Assembly: GCA_030641085.1 (NCBI GenBank)
Contig: DAOWIC010000131.1
Span: forward strand, 1-5,404
Length of the DNA: 5,404 bases
Origin: Calditrichota bacterium
GTDB taxonomy: Bacteria; Zixibacteria; MSB-5A5; GN15; FEB-12
Direction of reading: 5' to 3'
Shown: positions 1 to 5,404 of the stretch, piece by piece
How the letters are laid out: every line of letters begins with the position of its first letter
How positions within the stretch are numbered: the stretch's first letter is position 1
The notes under the pieces: model-generated
Seen by the model: only the letters and a program-made list of their open reading frames with translations
Databases searched by the model: none
Told to the model about the DNA's origin: nothing
Position numbers and translations under genes: made by a program

Positions 1-1472
1 GCCGCCTGACCGACGACATTTACTACGATATCGACCCGACCTTCTCGAGCGACGGACGTTCGGTCTGCTTTTCTTCGGATCGCGGTCTGCATGGTCCGAA
101 AGGCGCGCAGAACCTCTACCGCCTCAATCTCGCCACCGGGAAAATCACGCAACTTACCTACGGATTCTATCGTGACATGACCCCGGAAATGACCGATGGC
201 GGCGTCTATTTTTCGTCTGACCGCGGGGGATCGTTCAACCTCTTTTATCTGGCCGAGGACGGCACGTTGACCCGGCAGTCGACTTATGTCACCGGAGCGT
301 TCGATCCGCGGCTTTCGCCCGACGGCAAGCGGCTCACTTACACCGGTTACCAGAATCTCAGTTTTCAGGTGTTCTCCATGGATCTGGTAGAAGAGCCGGA
401 AGTCATCGAGCAGCCGACCGAGTTCCATGCATCGTCGTGGCTGCCCAAGAAGATTGACGCCAGTTTCAGTCAGGCTTCGATCAAGTACGATGCGGATTAC
501 TCGTTTGATATTGCCCAATCATCAATCGGGTATGATCCGGTTTACGGATCGATTGGCGGATTTCAGGCGGCCGTATCCGATGTTCTCGGCAACCAGGCGG
601 TCTACTTCCTGCTGACCAATACGGCCGCGACCAAAGACGAATTGTTGGAGTCGTTCAATTTCGGCATCACTTATATCAATATGGAAAATCGGCTCAACTG
701 GGGGATAGGGGCCTATCACCTGTATGATGAGTATTACAACGACTTCGACAGCTACTATTTTGAGCGTCAGGCCGGGCTTATTTCTCTGTTCAGTTACCCC
801 GTTTCAAAGTTTCACCGGGTTGATTTTACGACCCTGTTGCGATATTCAAAGCGAGAGCTTCAGTTCGGTCTGCCCGACCGCGAAAAGGTCCTGATGACCA
901 ACTATATTAGCTGGGTTTACGACAACTCCCTGTGGGACATCTCCGGGCCGATTGAAGGACGTCGCTATAATTTCACCGTCGGCGTTACTTCGTCGGTGGG
1001 TGATCTGAGCAATTTCAGCCGGCACGGTTCGGCCGATATCCGCCATTATTTCCGGCTGGGGCGCTATTCAGCCTTTGCCAACCGCCTGTTCGCTTACTCT
1101 GCCTCGGGTCAGGAACCGCAACGTATCTATTTCGGCGGCAGTTGGTCATTTCGGGGACATGACCGGCGTGAGTGGTATGTCCGAAACGTGCTTTTCGCCT
1201 CCAACGAACTGCGCTTTCCGCTGATCGACAATCTGCTCATCGGTTTTCCGTTCGGTCGACTCGGTTTTCAGGGAATCCGCGGCGCGCTCTATTTCGACGT
1301 TGGCTCCGCCTGGGAGGACGAATTCGACCAGTTTACCGGAGCGTTCGGCGGTGGATTCCGGGTCACGCTCGGTTATTTTGTGGTCCTGCGGTTCGATTTC
1401 ACCCGCACGACCGATTTTGAAACGATCAGTCCCAATACCGATTTTGACTTTTTCTTCGGGTGGAACTTTTGA
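1..1472 (+). CDS. TolB/PD40 propeller fused to Omp85 (BamA-like) barrel; 5' truncated
   Basis: The frame is open from the window edge (first whole codon at 3) to TGA at 1470-1472, giving 489 visible residues; the start lies upstream. ATG 177 is not the start, because propeller sequence in the same frame continues before it. Visible residues about 9-130 contain three PD40/TolB-type blades with the signatures PTFSSDGRSVCFSSDRG, PEMTDGGVYFSSDRG and PRLSPDGKRLTYTG. From about residue 150 the protein alternates aromatic and polar residues like a transmembrane barrel. The end matches the bacterial surface antigen (Omp85/BamA/TamA) family: GGSWSFRGHD with the loop-6 RG at R384, then SNELRFPL (E402-L408) and LYFDVGSAW. 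The chain ends FFFGWNF, with the C-terminal Phe expected of a Bam-recognised beta-signal. It should sit in the outer membrane with the propeller probably periplasmic. Relatives I recall often carry a peptidase-MA-like N-terminal domain, which cannot be seen here. The substrate is unknown. The family call is secure and the function is open. Confidence 0.88.
   Translation, partial: RLTDDIYYDIDPTFSSDGRSVCFSSDRGLHGPKGAQNLYRLNLATGKITQLTYGFYRDMTPEMTDGGVYFSSDRGGSFNLFYLAEDGTLTRQSTYVTGAFDPRLSPDGKRLTYTGYQNLSFQVFSMDLVEEPEVIEQPTEFHASSWLPKKIDASFSQASIKYDADYSFDIAQSSIGYDPVYGSIGGFQAAVSDVLGNQAVYFLLTNTAATKDELLESFNFGITYINMENRLNWGIGAYHLYDEYYNDFDSYYFERQAGLISLFSYPVSKFHRVDFTTLLRYSKRELQFGLPDREKVLMTNYISWVYDNSLWDISGPIEGRRYNFTVGVTSSVGDLSNFSRHGSADIRHYFRLGRYSAFANRLFAYSASGQEPQRIYFGGSWSFRGHDRREWYVRNVLFASNELRFPLIDNLLIGFPFGRLGFQGIRGALYFDVGSAWEDEFDQFTGAFGGGFRVTLGYFVVLRFDFTRTTDFETISPNTDFDFFFGWNF
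1459..1464 (+). promoter_or_regulatory. Ribosome binding site deciding the TTG 1469 start
   Basis: GGTGGA lies inside the last codons of the barrel gene, four bases before TTG 1469. It is a partial match to the anti-Shine-Dalgarno complement. The region before the alternative GTG 1460 is T-rich and has no such match. Together with the TTGA stop-start overlap it supports translational coupling of the lipoprotein to the barrel protein. The call is inferred from sequence alone. Confidence 0.5.
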
Positions 1473-2656
1473 AGAAGCATAAGCACATTCTTATATATGT
1501 CTCTCTAACCCTGTTGCTGGCAGGCGGTTGTTCATCGAAATACCGTCTTGACCGCGACGAAATATCCCGTCCCGCCGCCTGGCCCTACCACCACGGCGAC
1601 CTGGCGTCGACCGGCGCTGTACCTGACGGCAGGTTCAGCGGTAAGCTGGACATCCTGTGGGAGTTCAAGTCCAACGACAAACCGGCCGGTCCGCTGGTGA
1701 TCTATAATGACCGGATTGTCTACCCGGGCACTCGGCACAAGATCAAGTTCGTGGACTTAATGACAGGCTCCAAGGCCGGTCAGTTTAAGTCCAAAGGTGA
1801 GGCTCAGACCGGACTTGTGATGCTGGACAGCCTGGGGTATTTCGCCGTTGGTCCCCGCCGAAGTCGACTCAAGTGCGCCAATTTTGTAACCGGCAGGATC
1901 ATATGGCAGAGGCCGGTAAAGGATGCCGCCGAGGGGTCGATATTAGTAGATAACCGGCTTTATGTGAGTTCGACCGAGGGCGTGCTGATGGCGCTGGACC
2001 CGTACAGTGGTGATCTGCTGTGGCGGTTCTCGGCATCGGGTCTTCTGAAAGCCCCGGCTTCGTTTGGTGCGGAAAAGATTTTCCAGCCGTTTGATGACGG
2101 CTTGCTTTACGCACTGACGCCCGAGGGCAAGGAGTTGTTCCACGTCGAGCTCGACGCGCCGCTGGTTAGTCCGGTATCGATCGCGGATCTTGTCTACTGT
2201 GCCGACGTTGCCGGCAATCTCTACGGGATCGATCCCGAGGACGGCCGGATCCGCTGGCGAGACCACATCGACGGACCTGTCTGGGCGTCGGTGACGGTTG
2301 CCGATGGTCGCCTGTTTGTGGGCCACACCGGCGGTGAACTGGTGGCGCTGGAAGCCGCGACCGGGAAGACCCTCTGGCGGTATGACGCTGACGAGGCAAT
2401 AGTCGCCTCGGCTGTTGTCGCCGGGCAGTATGTCGTTTTTGGTACGATGGGCGGAAAGGTGTTCTCCCTCAGGACGGCCGACGGCACGCTGGTGCAGGAG
2501 CGCCAACTGAGCGGTGCAGTCGCGACCACGCCGATCACCGACGGCGACAGGGTTTTCGTCGCAACAGACAAAGGGATAGTAACCTGCTTTGGAGAGACAG
2601 ATGACCAGCTTATGCAAACCACTCAACGAATCAACCCTGAACGTCAATCTGAATGA
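1469..2656 (+). CDS. BamB-like PQQ beta-propeller lipoprotein
   Basis: I start this 395-residue protein at TTG 1469, not at the upstream in-frame GTG 1460. TTG gives a 4-base TTGA overlap with the previous stop, a GGTGG Shine-Dalgarno-like run just upstream, and a standard signal peptide: basic MKKHKH, a hydrophobic core, then lipobox LAGGC with the lipidated Cys at 21. The GTG start would add Glu to the n-region and has no ribosome site. After a linker containing HHGDLASTG, PQQ-type blades repeat about every 40 residues. Their strands carry W or its equivalent: ILWEF (~63), IIWQR (~145), LLWRF (W185), ELFHV, IRWRD (W263), TLWRY (W303) and LVQER. With strands such as YALTPEG, YGIDPEDG and VALEAATGKT this suggests a propeller of seven or eight blades; BamB has eight. 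No enzymatic PQQ dehydrogenase features are evident, so a scaffolding role at the membrane is likely. Ser after Cys21 (C-S-S) suggests outer-membrane sorting if E. coli rules apply. The last 15-20 residues look non-propeller and overlap the next gene. Confidence 0.88.
   Translation: MKKHKHILIYVSLTLLLAGGCSSKYRLDRDEISRPAAWPYHHGDLASTGAVPDGRFSGKLDILWEFKSNDKPAGPLVIYNDRIVYPGTRHKIKFVDLMTGSKAGQFKSKGEAQTGLVMLDSLGYFAVGPRRSRLKCANFVTGRIIWQRPVKDAAEGSILVDNRLYVSSTEGVLMALDPYSGDLLWRFSASGLLKAPASFGAEKIFQPFDDGLLYALTPEGKELFHVELDAPLVSPVSIADLVYCADVAGNLYGIDPEDGRIRWRDHIDGPVWASVTVADGRLFVGHTGGELVALEAATGKTLWRYDADEAIVASAVVAGQYVVFGTMGGKVFSLRTADGTLVQERQLSGAVATTPITDGDRVFVATDKGIVTCFGETDDQLMQTTQRINPERQSE
2591..2596 (+). promoter_or_regulatory. 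Strong ribosome binding site for the HEAT-repeat gene
   Basis: GGAGAG lies six bases or so before ATG 2601 and inside the coding sequence of the lipoprotein gene (codons for its GE-T segment). It decides the HEAT gene start at 2601. The in-frame TTG at 2589 overlaps this site and would leave it unused. Confidence 0.75.
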
Positions 2657-4817
2657 AGTTGCACATTCTCTGGTGCGTGAACTGGCTATGGCCTGCAAGA
2701 AGGTCGGCATCTATGGTGCCGGGCATCCGTCGGCCGATCGCGCCGTAGAAAAACCGTTCTTCGTACTCGATCACATTTTCGGTTTCAAGAGATACGCCGG
2801 TGTCAATCTGCAGAACGGCCATCTATATATCCTTAATATCCGGGTCAAGGAGAGTGTATTCAGCGCGGAACTCATCAAGTATATGCAAATACTGGATGTG
2901 CGGGCGATTCTCTTCGAGCGTGGTATGACCATGGCCGAACTGGGCGCGTTTATCGGCCGCTTTGTCCGTCGAATAAACACCGCCGACCATCGTAATCTCC
3001 TCAGTAGCTTTCTCCGAGATAACGGTATCGACACGATTGGGGTCAACACCGAGAATGCGCTGAACCGGTTCGAATCGGCCCGTAAGTATCGGGGCGATGT
3101 CGACGGCGATTTTTCGCTCAAGGCTGTCGTCAGCCAGTGCCTCGGCGATGATATCGTCAGGCTGGCCGATATCGCCGCCACCGACGATGGGCTTACTGAC
3201 GAGTTCGGTATCGACTACGATACGGAAGTTGTCCATTATGTGATCCCGGAGAAAGTCTCCTCTCTGCCGAGCGGGATTGTCCGCAATGAGTTGACTCAGC
3301 TTGTGCGCCGCATAGAGGCCAGCCAGGATGAAACCGAGCGCGGCGAGCTCGTTCGACTGTTTGCCGAAATCGACCGCCTGCTTTATTACCATCCGCAGCG
3401 GGACGAGATTATCGAGAATCTCGAAGAAAGCGTCGTTCGGCAGGGTTTTTCGCAGGAGGAGGCAGATGAACTGCGCTCGCCCGTGGGACGTATCAAGGCT
3501 CAGTCGAGCGAACGGATCGAGGAATTACTGAGCAGTATCTTTGCCCCCGGCAACGGCGAAGTCGATGCCGAATCGTTTACCGAAGCATTTGAACGGCTGC
3601 GCAAGACCGGCCAGATGGATCGGACGCAGGAAGTGTTTTCGCATTTGCTGGACCTTCTGGGTGCGGCCAACGCCGAGTTTCGTCAGAAAGCGCTCGGCCT
3701 GCTGCTGGATGTGGTCCGGACTTTCGATCTGGAGGCTGATGAAAGTGTCACCCGGCGATCGATCGATCAGATAGTGGCGAAGCTGGCCGAAAAGAAAGAG
3801 ACGTTTGAATACTCCGAATTCATCTGGCAGGTGCTTCAGAAATGCCTCCGGGCGAAGAAATACGCCCTGGCGGCAATCCTCACCACCGCATTGGCACTGA
3901 GGCGACGCATCGCCCGGGATGTTACCGTTTATGATTCCATCACGGTGAAGAAGGTATTCGACAGTTTCGATCAGTCGGTATTCATTCCGCAACTCGTGTA
4001 TGATCTGACTTCGGCCGATTTCGAGACCGCCTCACGCATACGCGAAATACTGGTAGCGACCGGCTCCGAGGCTGTCGCCATGGAACTGTCCAAAGTCATC
4101 TCGCACCCAAAAAGACAGATTCGACAGCAGGCTCTCAAAGTGTTGGGCGAACTCGGCAAAGCGTCACTGAATGTTTTCTCACAGATCCTTGCCGATGACG
4201 CCATGTTTCGGCGGGAAGAGGGCTGCGCCAGTCTAAGCAACGAGCGCTGGTATGTCATCCGCAATTCAATCTTCGTCATGGGGCTGCTTGAAGACGCCGG
4301 TGCCATATCCTATCTGAAAATGAGAATAAGCGATCCGGACGTGCGCGTGAGGCACGAGATCATTCGCGCCCTGGAAAAGATCGGCGGCGAAGAAGCGTGC
4401 GACCTGTTGATGATGATGGCCAACGATCCGTCGGAAGAGGTTCGCGACCTGGCGGTGATTACGATTGGGCTGATCGGTTCACACGATGTTGCCCCGCTGC
4501 TGATCGATCTGGCTCAAGCCAATCCGCCGGTTACTCTGAAGGCGATCAGCGCTCTGGGTAAGTTGGGCGGACGGCAGGCCGAAGCGTATCTGATTCGGGC
4601 ACTGGAAGACAGCGTGACGTTTGCCGGCCTAGTTTCAACTGACGTTTCTCGCGATGATCTGAGCCTGGCCGTTATCAAGGCGCTCGGTCAGATCGGTGAT
4701 CAGCGAGCGATCGACTCAATCAAGGAATTCAAAAACAGTCAGTCGACCGCCCAAAAATTGTTTTTCAAAAACTCACCGGTCAACAGAGCCATTAGCCAGA
4801 TCATTTCTCAGCGATAA
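2601..4817 (+). CDS. Large HEAT-repeat protein with N-terminal YxxGHP domain
   Basis: ATG 2601 is preceded by GGAGAG with a good spacing, so I prefer it to the in-frame TTG 2589. The protein has 738 residues and no signal peptide or membrane segment, so it is probably cytosolic. Residues about 14-125 form a compact alpha/beta domain: a helix, the motif YGAGHPSA (Y38, H42, P43), strands around LYILNIRV, and a helix starting at MTMAELGAFIGRF (E113-L114). I associate this pattern with N-terminal domains of uncharacterised HEAT or HD-GYP-type bacterial proteins, from memory and without a named family. Residues about 215-480 are mostly helical, charged and of unknown fold. From M494 to about 725 HEAT repeats are clear: HPKRQIRQQALKVLGELG, WYVIRNSIFVMGLL (from W550), DPDVRVRHEIIRALEKIGG, DPSEEVRDLAVITIGLIG, VTLKAISALGKLGG and LSLAVIKALGQIGD. 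HEAT solenoids bind partner proteins; no catalytic motif is visible. It overlaps the lipoprotein gene by 56 bases. The fold is sure and the role unknown. Confidence 0.9.
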   Translation: MTSLCKPLNESTLNVNLNEVAHSLVRELAMACKKVGIYGAGHPSADRAVEKPFFVLDHIFGFKRYAGVNLQNGHLYILNIRVKESVFSAELIKYMQILDVRAILFERGMTMAELGAFIGRFVRRINTADHRNLLSSFLRDNGIDTIGVNTENALNRFESARKYRGDVDGDFSLKAVVSQCLGDDIVRLADIAATDDGLTDEFGIDYDTEVVHYVIPEKVSSLPSGIVRNELTQLVRRIEASQDETERGELVRLFAEIDRLLYYHPQRDEIIENLEESVVRQGFSQEEADELRSPVGRIKAQSSERIEELLSSIFAPGNGEVDAESFTEAFERLRKTGQMDRTQEVFSHLLDLLGAANAEFRQKALGLLLDVVRTFDLEADESVTRRSIDQIVAKLAEKKETFEYSEFIWQVLQKCLRAKKYALAAILTTALALRRRIARDVTVYDSITVKKVFDSFDQSVFIPQLVYDLTSADFETASRIREILVATGSEAVAMELSKVISHPKRQIRQQALKVLGELGKASLNVFSQILADDAMFRREEGCASLSNERWYVIRNSIFVMGLLEDAGAISYLKMRISDPDVRVRHEIIRALEKIGGEEACDLLMMMANDPSEEVRDLAVITIGLIGSHDVAPLLIDLAQANPPVTLKAISALGKLGGRQAEAYLIRALEDSVTFAGLVSTDVSRDDLSLAVIKALGQIGDQRAIDSIKEFKNSQSTAQKLFFKNSPVNRAISQIISQR

Positions 4818-4825
4818 ATATAGCA

Positions 4826-4862
4826 ACTGCCAGAATCGGTAAAGTATGTCGATTCTGGCAGT
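4826..4862 (+). terminator. Perfect 13-bp stem-loop after the operon; terminator-like without T-run
   Basis: The arms ACTGCCAGAATCG (4826-4838) and CGATTCTGGCAGT (4850-4862) are exact reverse complements around an 11-base loop. The stem starts nine bases after the TAA of the HEAT gene, the usual place for an mRNA 3' end structure. The bases after it (ACGCGTATG) are not a T-run, so a classical intrinsic terminator is not supported. It could be a 3'-end stabilising hairpin, a U-tract-less terminator, or a dyad operator for the downstream heat-shock gene. The inverted repeat is certain; the role is inferred. Confidence 0.45.
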
Positions 4863-4903
4863 ACGCGTATGCCATAATTGCGGCATTTTGTGCCAGTATG
4901 GCA
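4828..4903. repeat. Cluster of five TGCCA/TGGCA words in the intergenic region
   Basis: TGCCA occurs at 4828, 4870 and 4891, and its complement TGGCA at 4856 and 4899, all within 76 bases. They form nested inverted pairs: the 13-bp stem, TGGCA-N9-TGCCA (4856-4874) and TGCCA-GTA-TGGCA (4891-4903). A GGCA-TTTTG-TGCC hairpin (4882-4894) competes with the last pair. This may be alternative RNA folding, protein half-sites, or chance; spacing is irregular, so I do not assign a binding protein. Confidence 0.35.
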
Positions 4904-4911
4904 GCACCATT

Positions 4912-4925
4912 CACTCCACACTCCA
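4912..4925. repeat. Tandem 7-bp direct repeat CACTCCA x2
   Basis: Two adjacent copies of CACTCCA lie in the heat-shock gene upstream region. Two copies of a short word can arise by chance or slippage. It is recorded because it lies in an otherwise non-coding control region. Confidence 0.3.
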
Positions 4926-4943
4926 TCACGAATTCGTAACACA

Positions 4944-4995
4944 TTGCTATAACGCGCATTAGCGGTTTCGGCACGCGGCTTGATATATACGAAAG
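4944..4995 (+). promoter_or_regulatory. Candidate promoter region for the Hsp20 gene
   Basis: An AT-rich stretch between the operon end and the heat-shock gene holds TATAAC at 4948-4953 and TATATA at 4984-4989, both like a -10 element. Neither has a convincing TTGACA-like -35 at 16-18 bases. TTGATA at 4980 and TTGCTA at 4944 look like -35 boxes but have no good partner. No sigma-32 type pair (CTTGAA...CCCCAT) and no CIRCE dyad is visible. A promoter somewhere in 4863-5040 is expected from gene spacing; this exact placement is a guess. Confidence 0.25.
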
Positions 4996-5032
4996 CGAGA
5001 TGAATAGACAGAAAGGCAAAAACGAAAAAAGA

Positions 5033-5037
5033 AAGGA
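5033..5037 (+). promoter_or_regulatory. Ribosome binding site of the Hsp20 gene
   Basis: AAGGA stands seven bases before ATG 5045 within a purine-rich leader (about 4991-5040, nearly free of pyrimidines). It decides 5045 over the in-frame ATG at 5000, which has only a weak GCGAG upstream and would add a 15-residue Lys-rich leader. Confidence 0.75.
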
Positions 5038-5044
5038 TAGTACG

Positions 5045-5404
5045 ATGAGAACCTATTGTCTGACCCCGACCCGCGCCAACCGCGCTCTTGATCGTTTGAT
5101 CGCTGATTTTTGGCCCCGCCCGGACTTTGACTCTGAGTCCCAGAGCGAGTTCGTGCCGCGCGTTAATGTCATCGACAGCCCCGACAACCTCAAGCTCACC
5201 TTTGAGCTGCCCGGGATGGGCAAGGATGAGATCAAGATTTTTGTCAAGGATGATGTCCTGACGGTTTCCGGCGAGCGCAAGTTCGACAGCGGTTCCGAAA
5301 GCGAAGGCTCGCTCCGTCGCGAGATCCGCTCCGGTTCCTTCAGCCGCAGTTTCACTCTGCCCGATTCGCTCGAGGTGGAGAAGATCGCCGCTGATTACAA
5401 GAAC
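5045..5404 (+). CDS. Hsp20/alpha-crystallin small heat-shock protein; 3' truncated
   Basis: The reading frame from ATG 5045 runs off the window after 120 codons with no stop. Small heat-shock proteins are ATP-independent cytosolic holdases that form oligomers and keep unfolding clients soluble. Residues 1-37 are the variable N-terminal arm with aromatic F22-W23. The alpha-crystallin domain begins near P38 and shows its hallmark motifs in order: FELPGM (53-58) followed by KDEIKIFV, LTVSGERK (72-79), RREIRSGSFSRSFTLP (91-106) and IAADYKN (114-120). The window ends just where the conserved A-x-Y-x-N-G-V-L motif would continue, so only the last strands and the C-terminal tail with its I-x-I/V motif are missing; a full length near 140-150 residues is typical. 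The gene is separated from the HEAT gene by 227 bases with a stem-loop and has its own ribosome site, so it is probably transcribed alone. The family call is secure. Confidence 0.95.
   Translation, partial: MRTYCLTPTRANRALDRLIADFWPRPDFDSESQSEFVPRVNVIDSPDNLKLTFELPGMGKDEIKIFVKDDVLTVSGERKFDSGSESEGSLRREIRSGSFSRSFTLPDSLEVEKIAADYKN

Noticed and set aside
177..1472. Gene 1 as a complete gene starting at ATG 177
   Set aside because: The same frame is open back to the window edge and encodes another propeller blade, so 177 is an internal Met.
1943..2710. 255-residue open frame on the minus strand opposite the lipoprotein gene
   Set aside because: It lies antisense to a clear PQQ propeller gene, has no recognisable domain and an Arg/Pro/His-rich shadow composition.
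2823..3392. 189-residue minus-strand open frame opposite the HEAT gene
   Set aside because: It is antisense to a well-supported coding frame with HEAT and N-terminal domain patterns, and shows no family motif or ribosome site.
4856..4903. Sigma-54 promoter from the TGGCA words, both strands
   Set aside because: The GG to GC spacing is 14 or 10 bases in the candidates, not the required 12, and no divergent gene is present on the minus strand.
4801..5019. 72-residue minus-strand open frame across the intergenic region, fairly hydrophobic
   Set aside because: It would start at TTG with a pyrimidine-only upstream stretch and no ribosome site, spans the 13-bp dyad, and overlaps the end of the HEAT gene.
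4863..5044. CIRCE (HrcA) operator or ROSE/fourU RNA thermometer upstream of Hsp20
   Set aside because: No TTAGCACTC-N9-GAGTGCTAA dyad is present. TTGCT at 4944 resembles the ROSE anti-SD word, but it is about 90 bases from AAGGA and pairs only with bases beside it, so support is too weak.
5053..5355. 100-residue minus-strand open frame opposite Hsp20
   Set aside because: It is a shadow of the unmistakable alpha-crystallin domain frame, with Ser/Arg/Leu-rich composition.

Overview
The window looks like chromosomal DNA from a diderm (Gram-negative) bacterium. It encodes an outer-membrane beta-barrel protein and a lipoprotein with a clear lipobox, and it is moderately GC-rich throughout. A TolB-type propeller fused to an Omp85-type barrel, a PQQ-propeller lipoprotein and a large HEAT-repeat protein together remind me of FCB-group or candidate-phylum genomes (Zixibacteria or Gemmatimonadota-like) or of Deltaproteobacteria. 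That placement is inference from gene style, not proof. I see no mobile element, CRISPR array, tRNA or rRNA.

Positions 1-4817 hold three same-strand genes that overlap end to start, most simply one operon. (1) 1-1472 is the 3' part of a gene whose start lies outside the window. It encodes at least three TolB/PD40 propeller blades followed by a C-terminal Omp85/BamA-like barrel ending in phenylalanine. (2) 1469-2656 is a BamB-like PQQ-propeller lipoprotein. I place its start at TTG 1469, which gives a 4-base TTGA overlap with gene 1 and a normal lipoprotein signal peptide. (3) 2601-4817 is a 738-residue, apparently cytosolic protein. It has an N-terminal alpha/beta domain carrying a Y-x-x-G-H-P motif and C-terminal HEAT repeats. 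It overlaps gene 2 by 56 bases and has its own strong Shine-Dalgarno sequence inside gene 2.

Positions 4818-5044 are non-coding. They begin with a perfect 13-bp inverted repeat nine bases after the gene 3 stop, then carry a cluster of TGCCA/TGGCA words, a 7-bp tandem repeat, an AT-rich stretch that may hold a promoter, and a purine-rich leader with a strong ribosome binding site. From 5045 to the window end is the first 120 codons of an Hsp20/alpha-crystallin small heat-shock protein, probably its own transcription unit.

The main candidate for something undescribed is the gene 1-gene 2 pair. It mirrors BamA-BamB (Omp85 barrel plus PQQ-propeller lipoprotein), but the visible region next to the barrel is a TolB-like propeller where BamA has POTRA domains. 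A coupled cytosolic HEAT protein follows. Whether these three act together is inference from overlap and order only.
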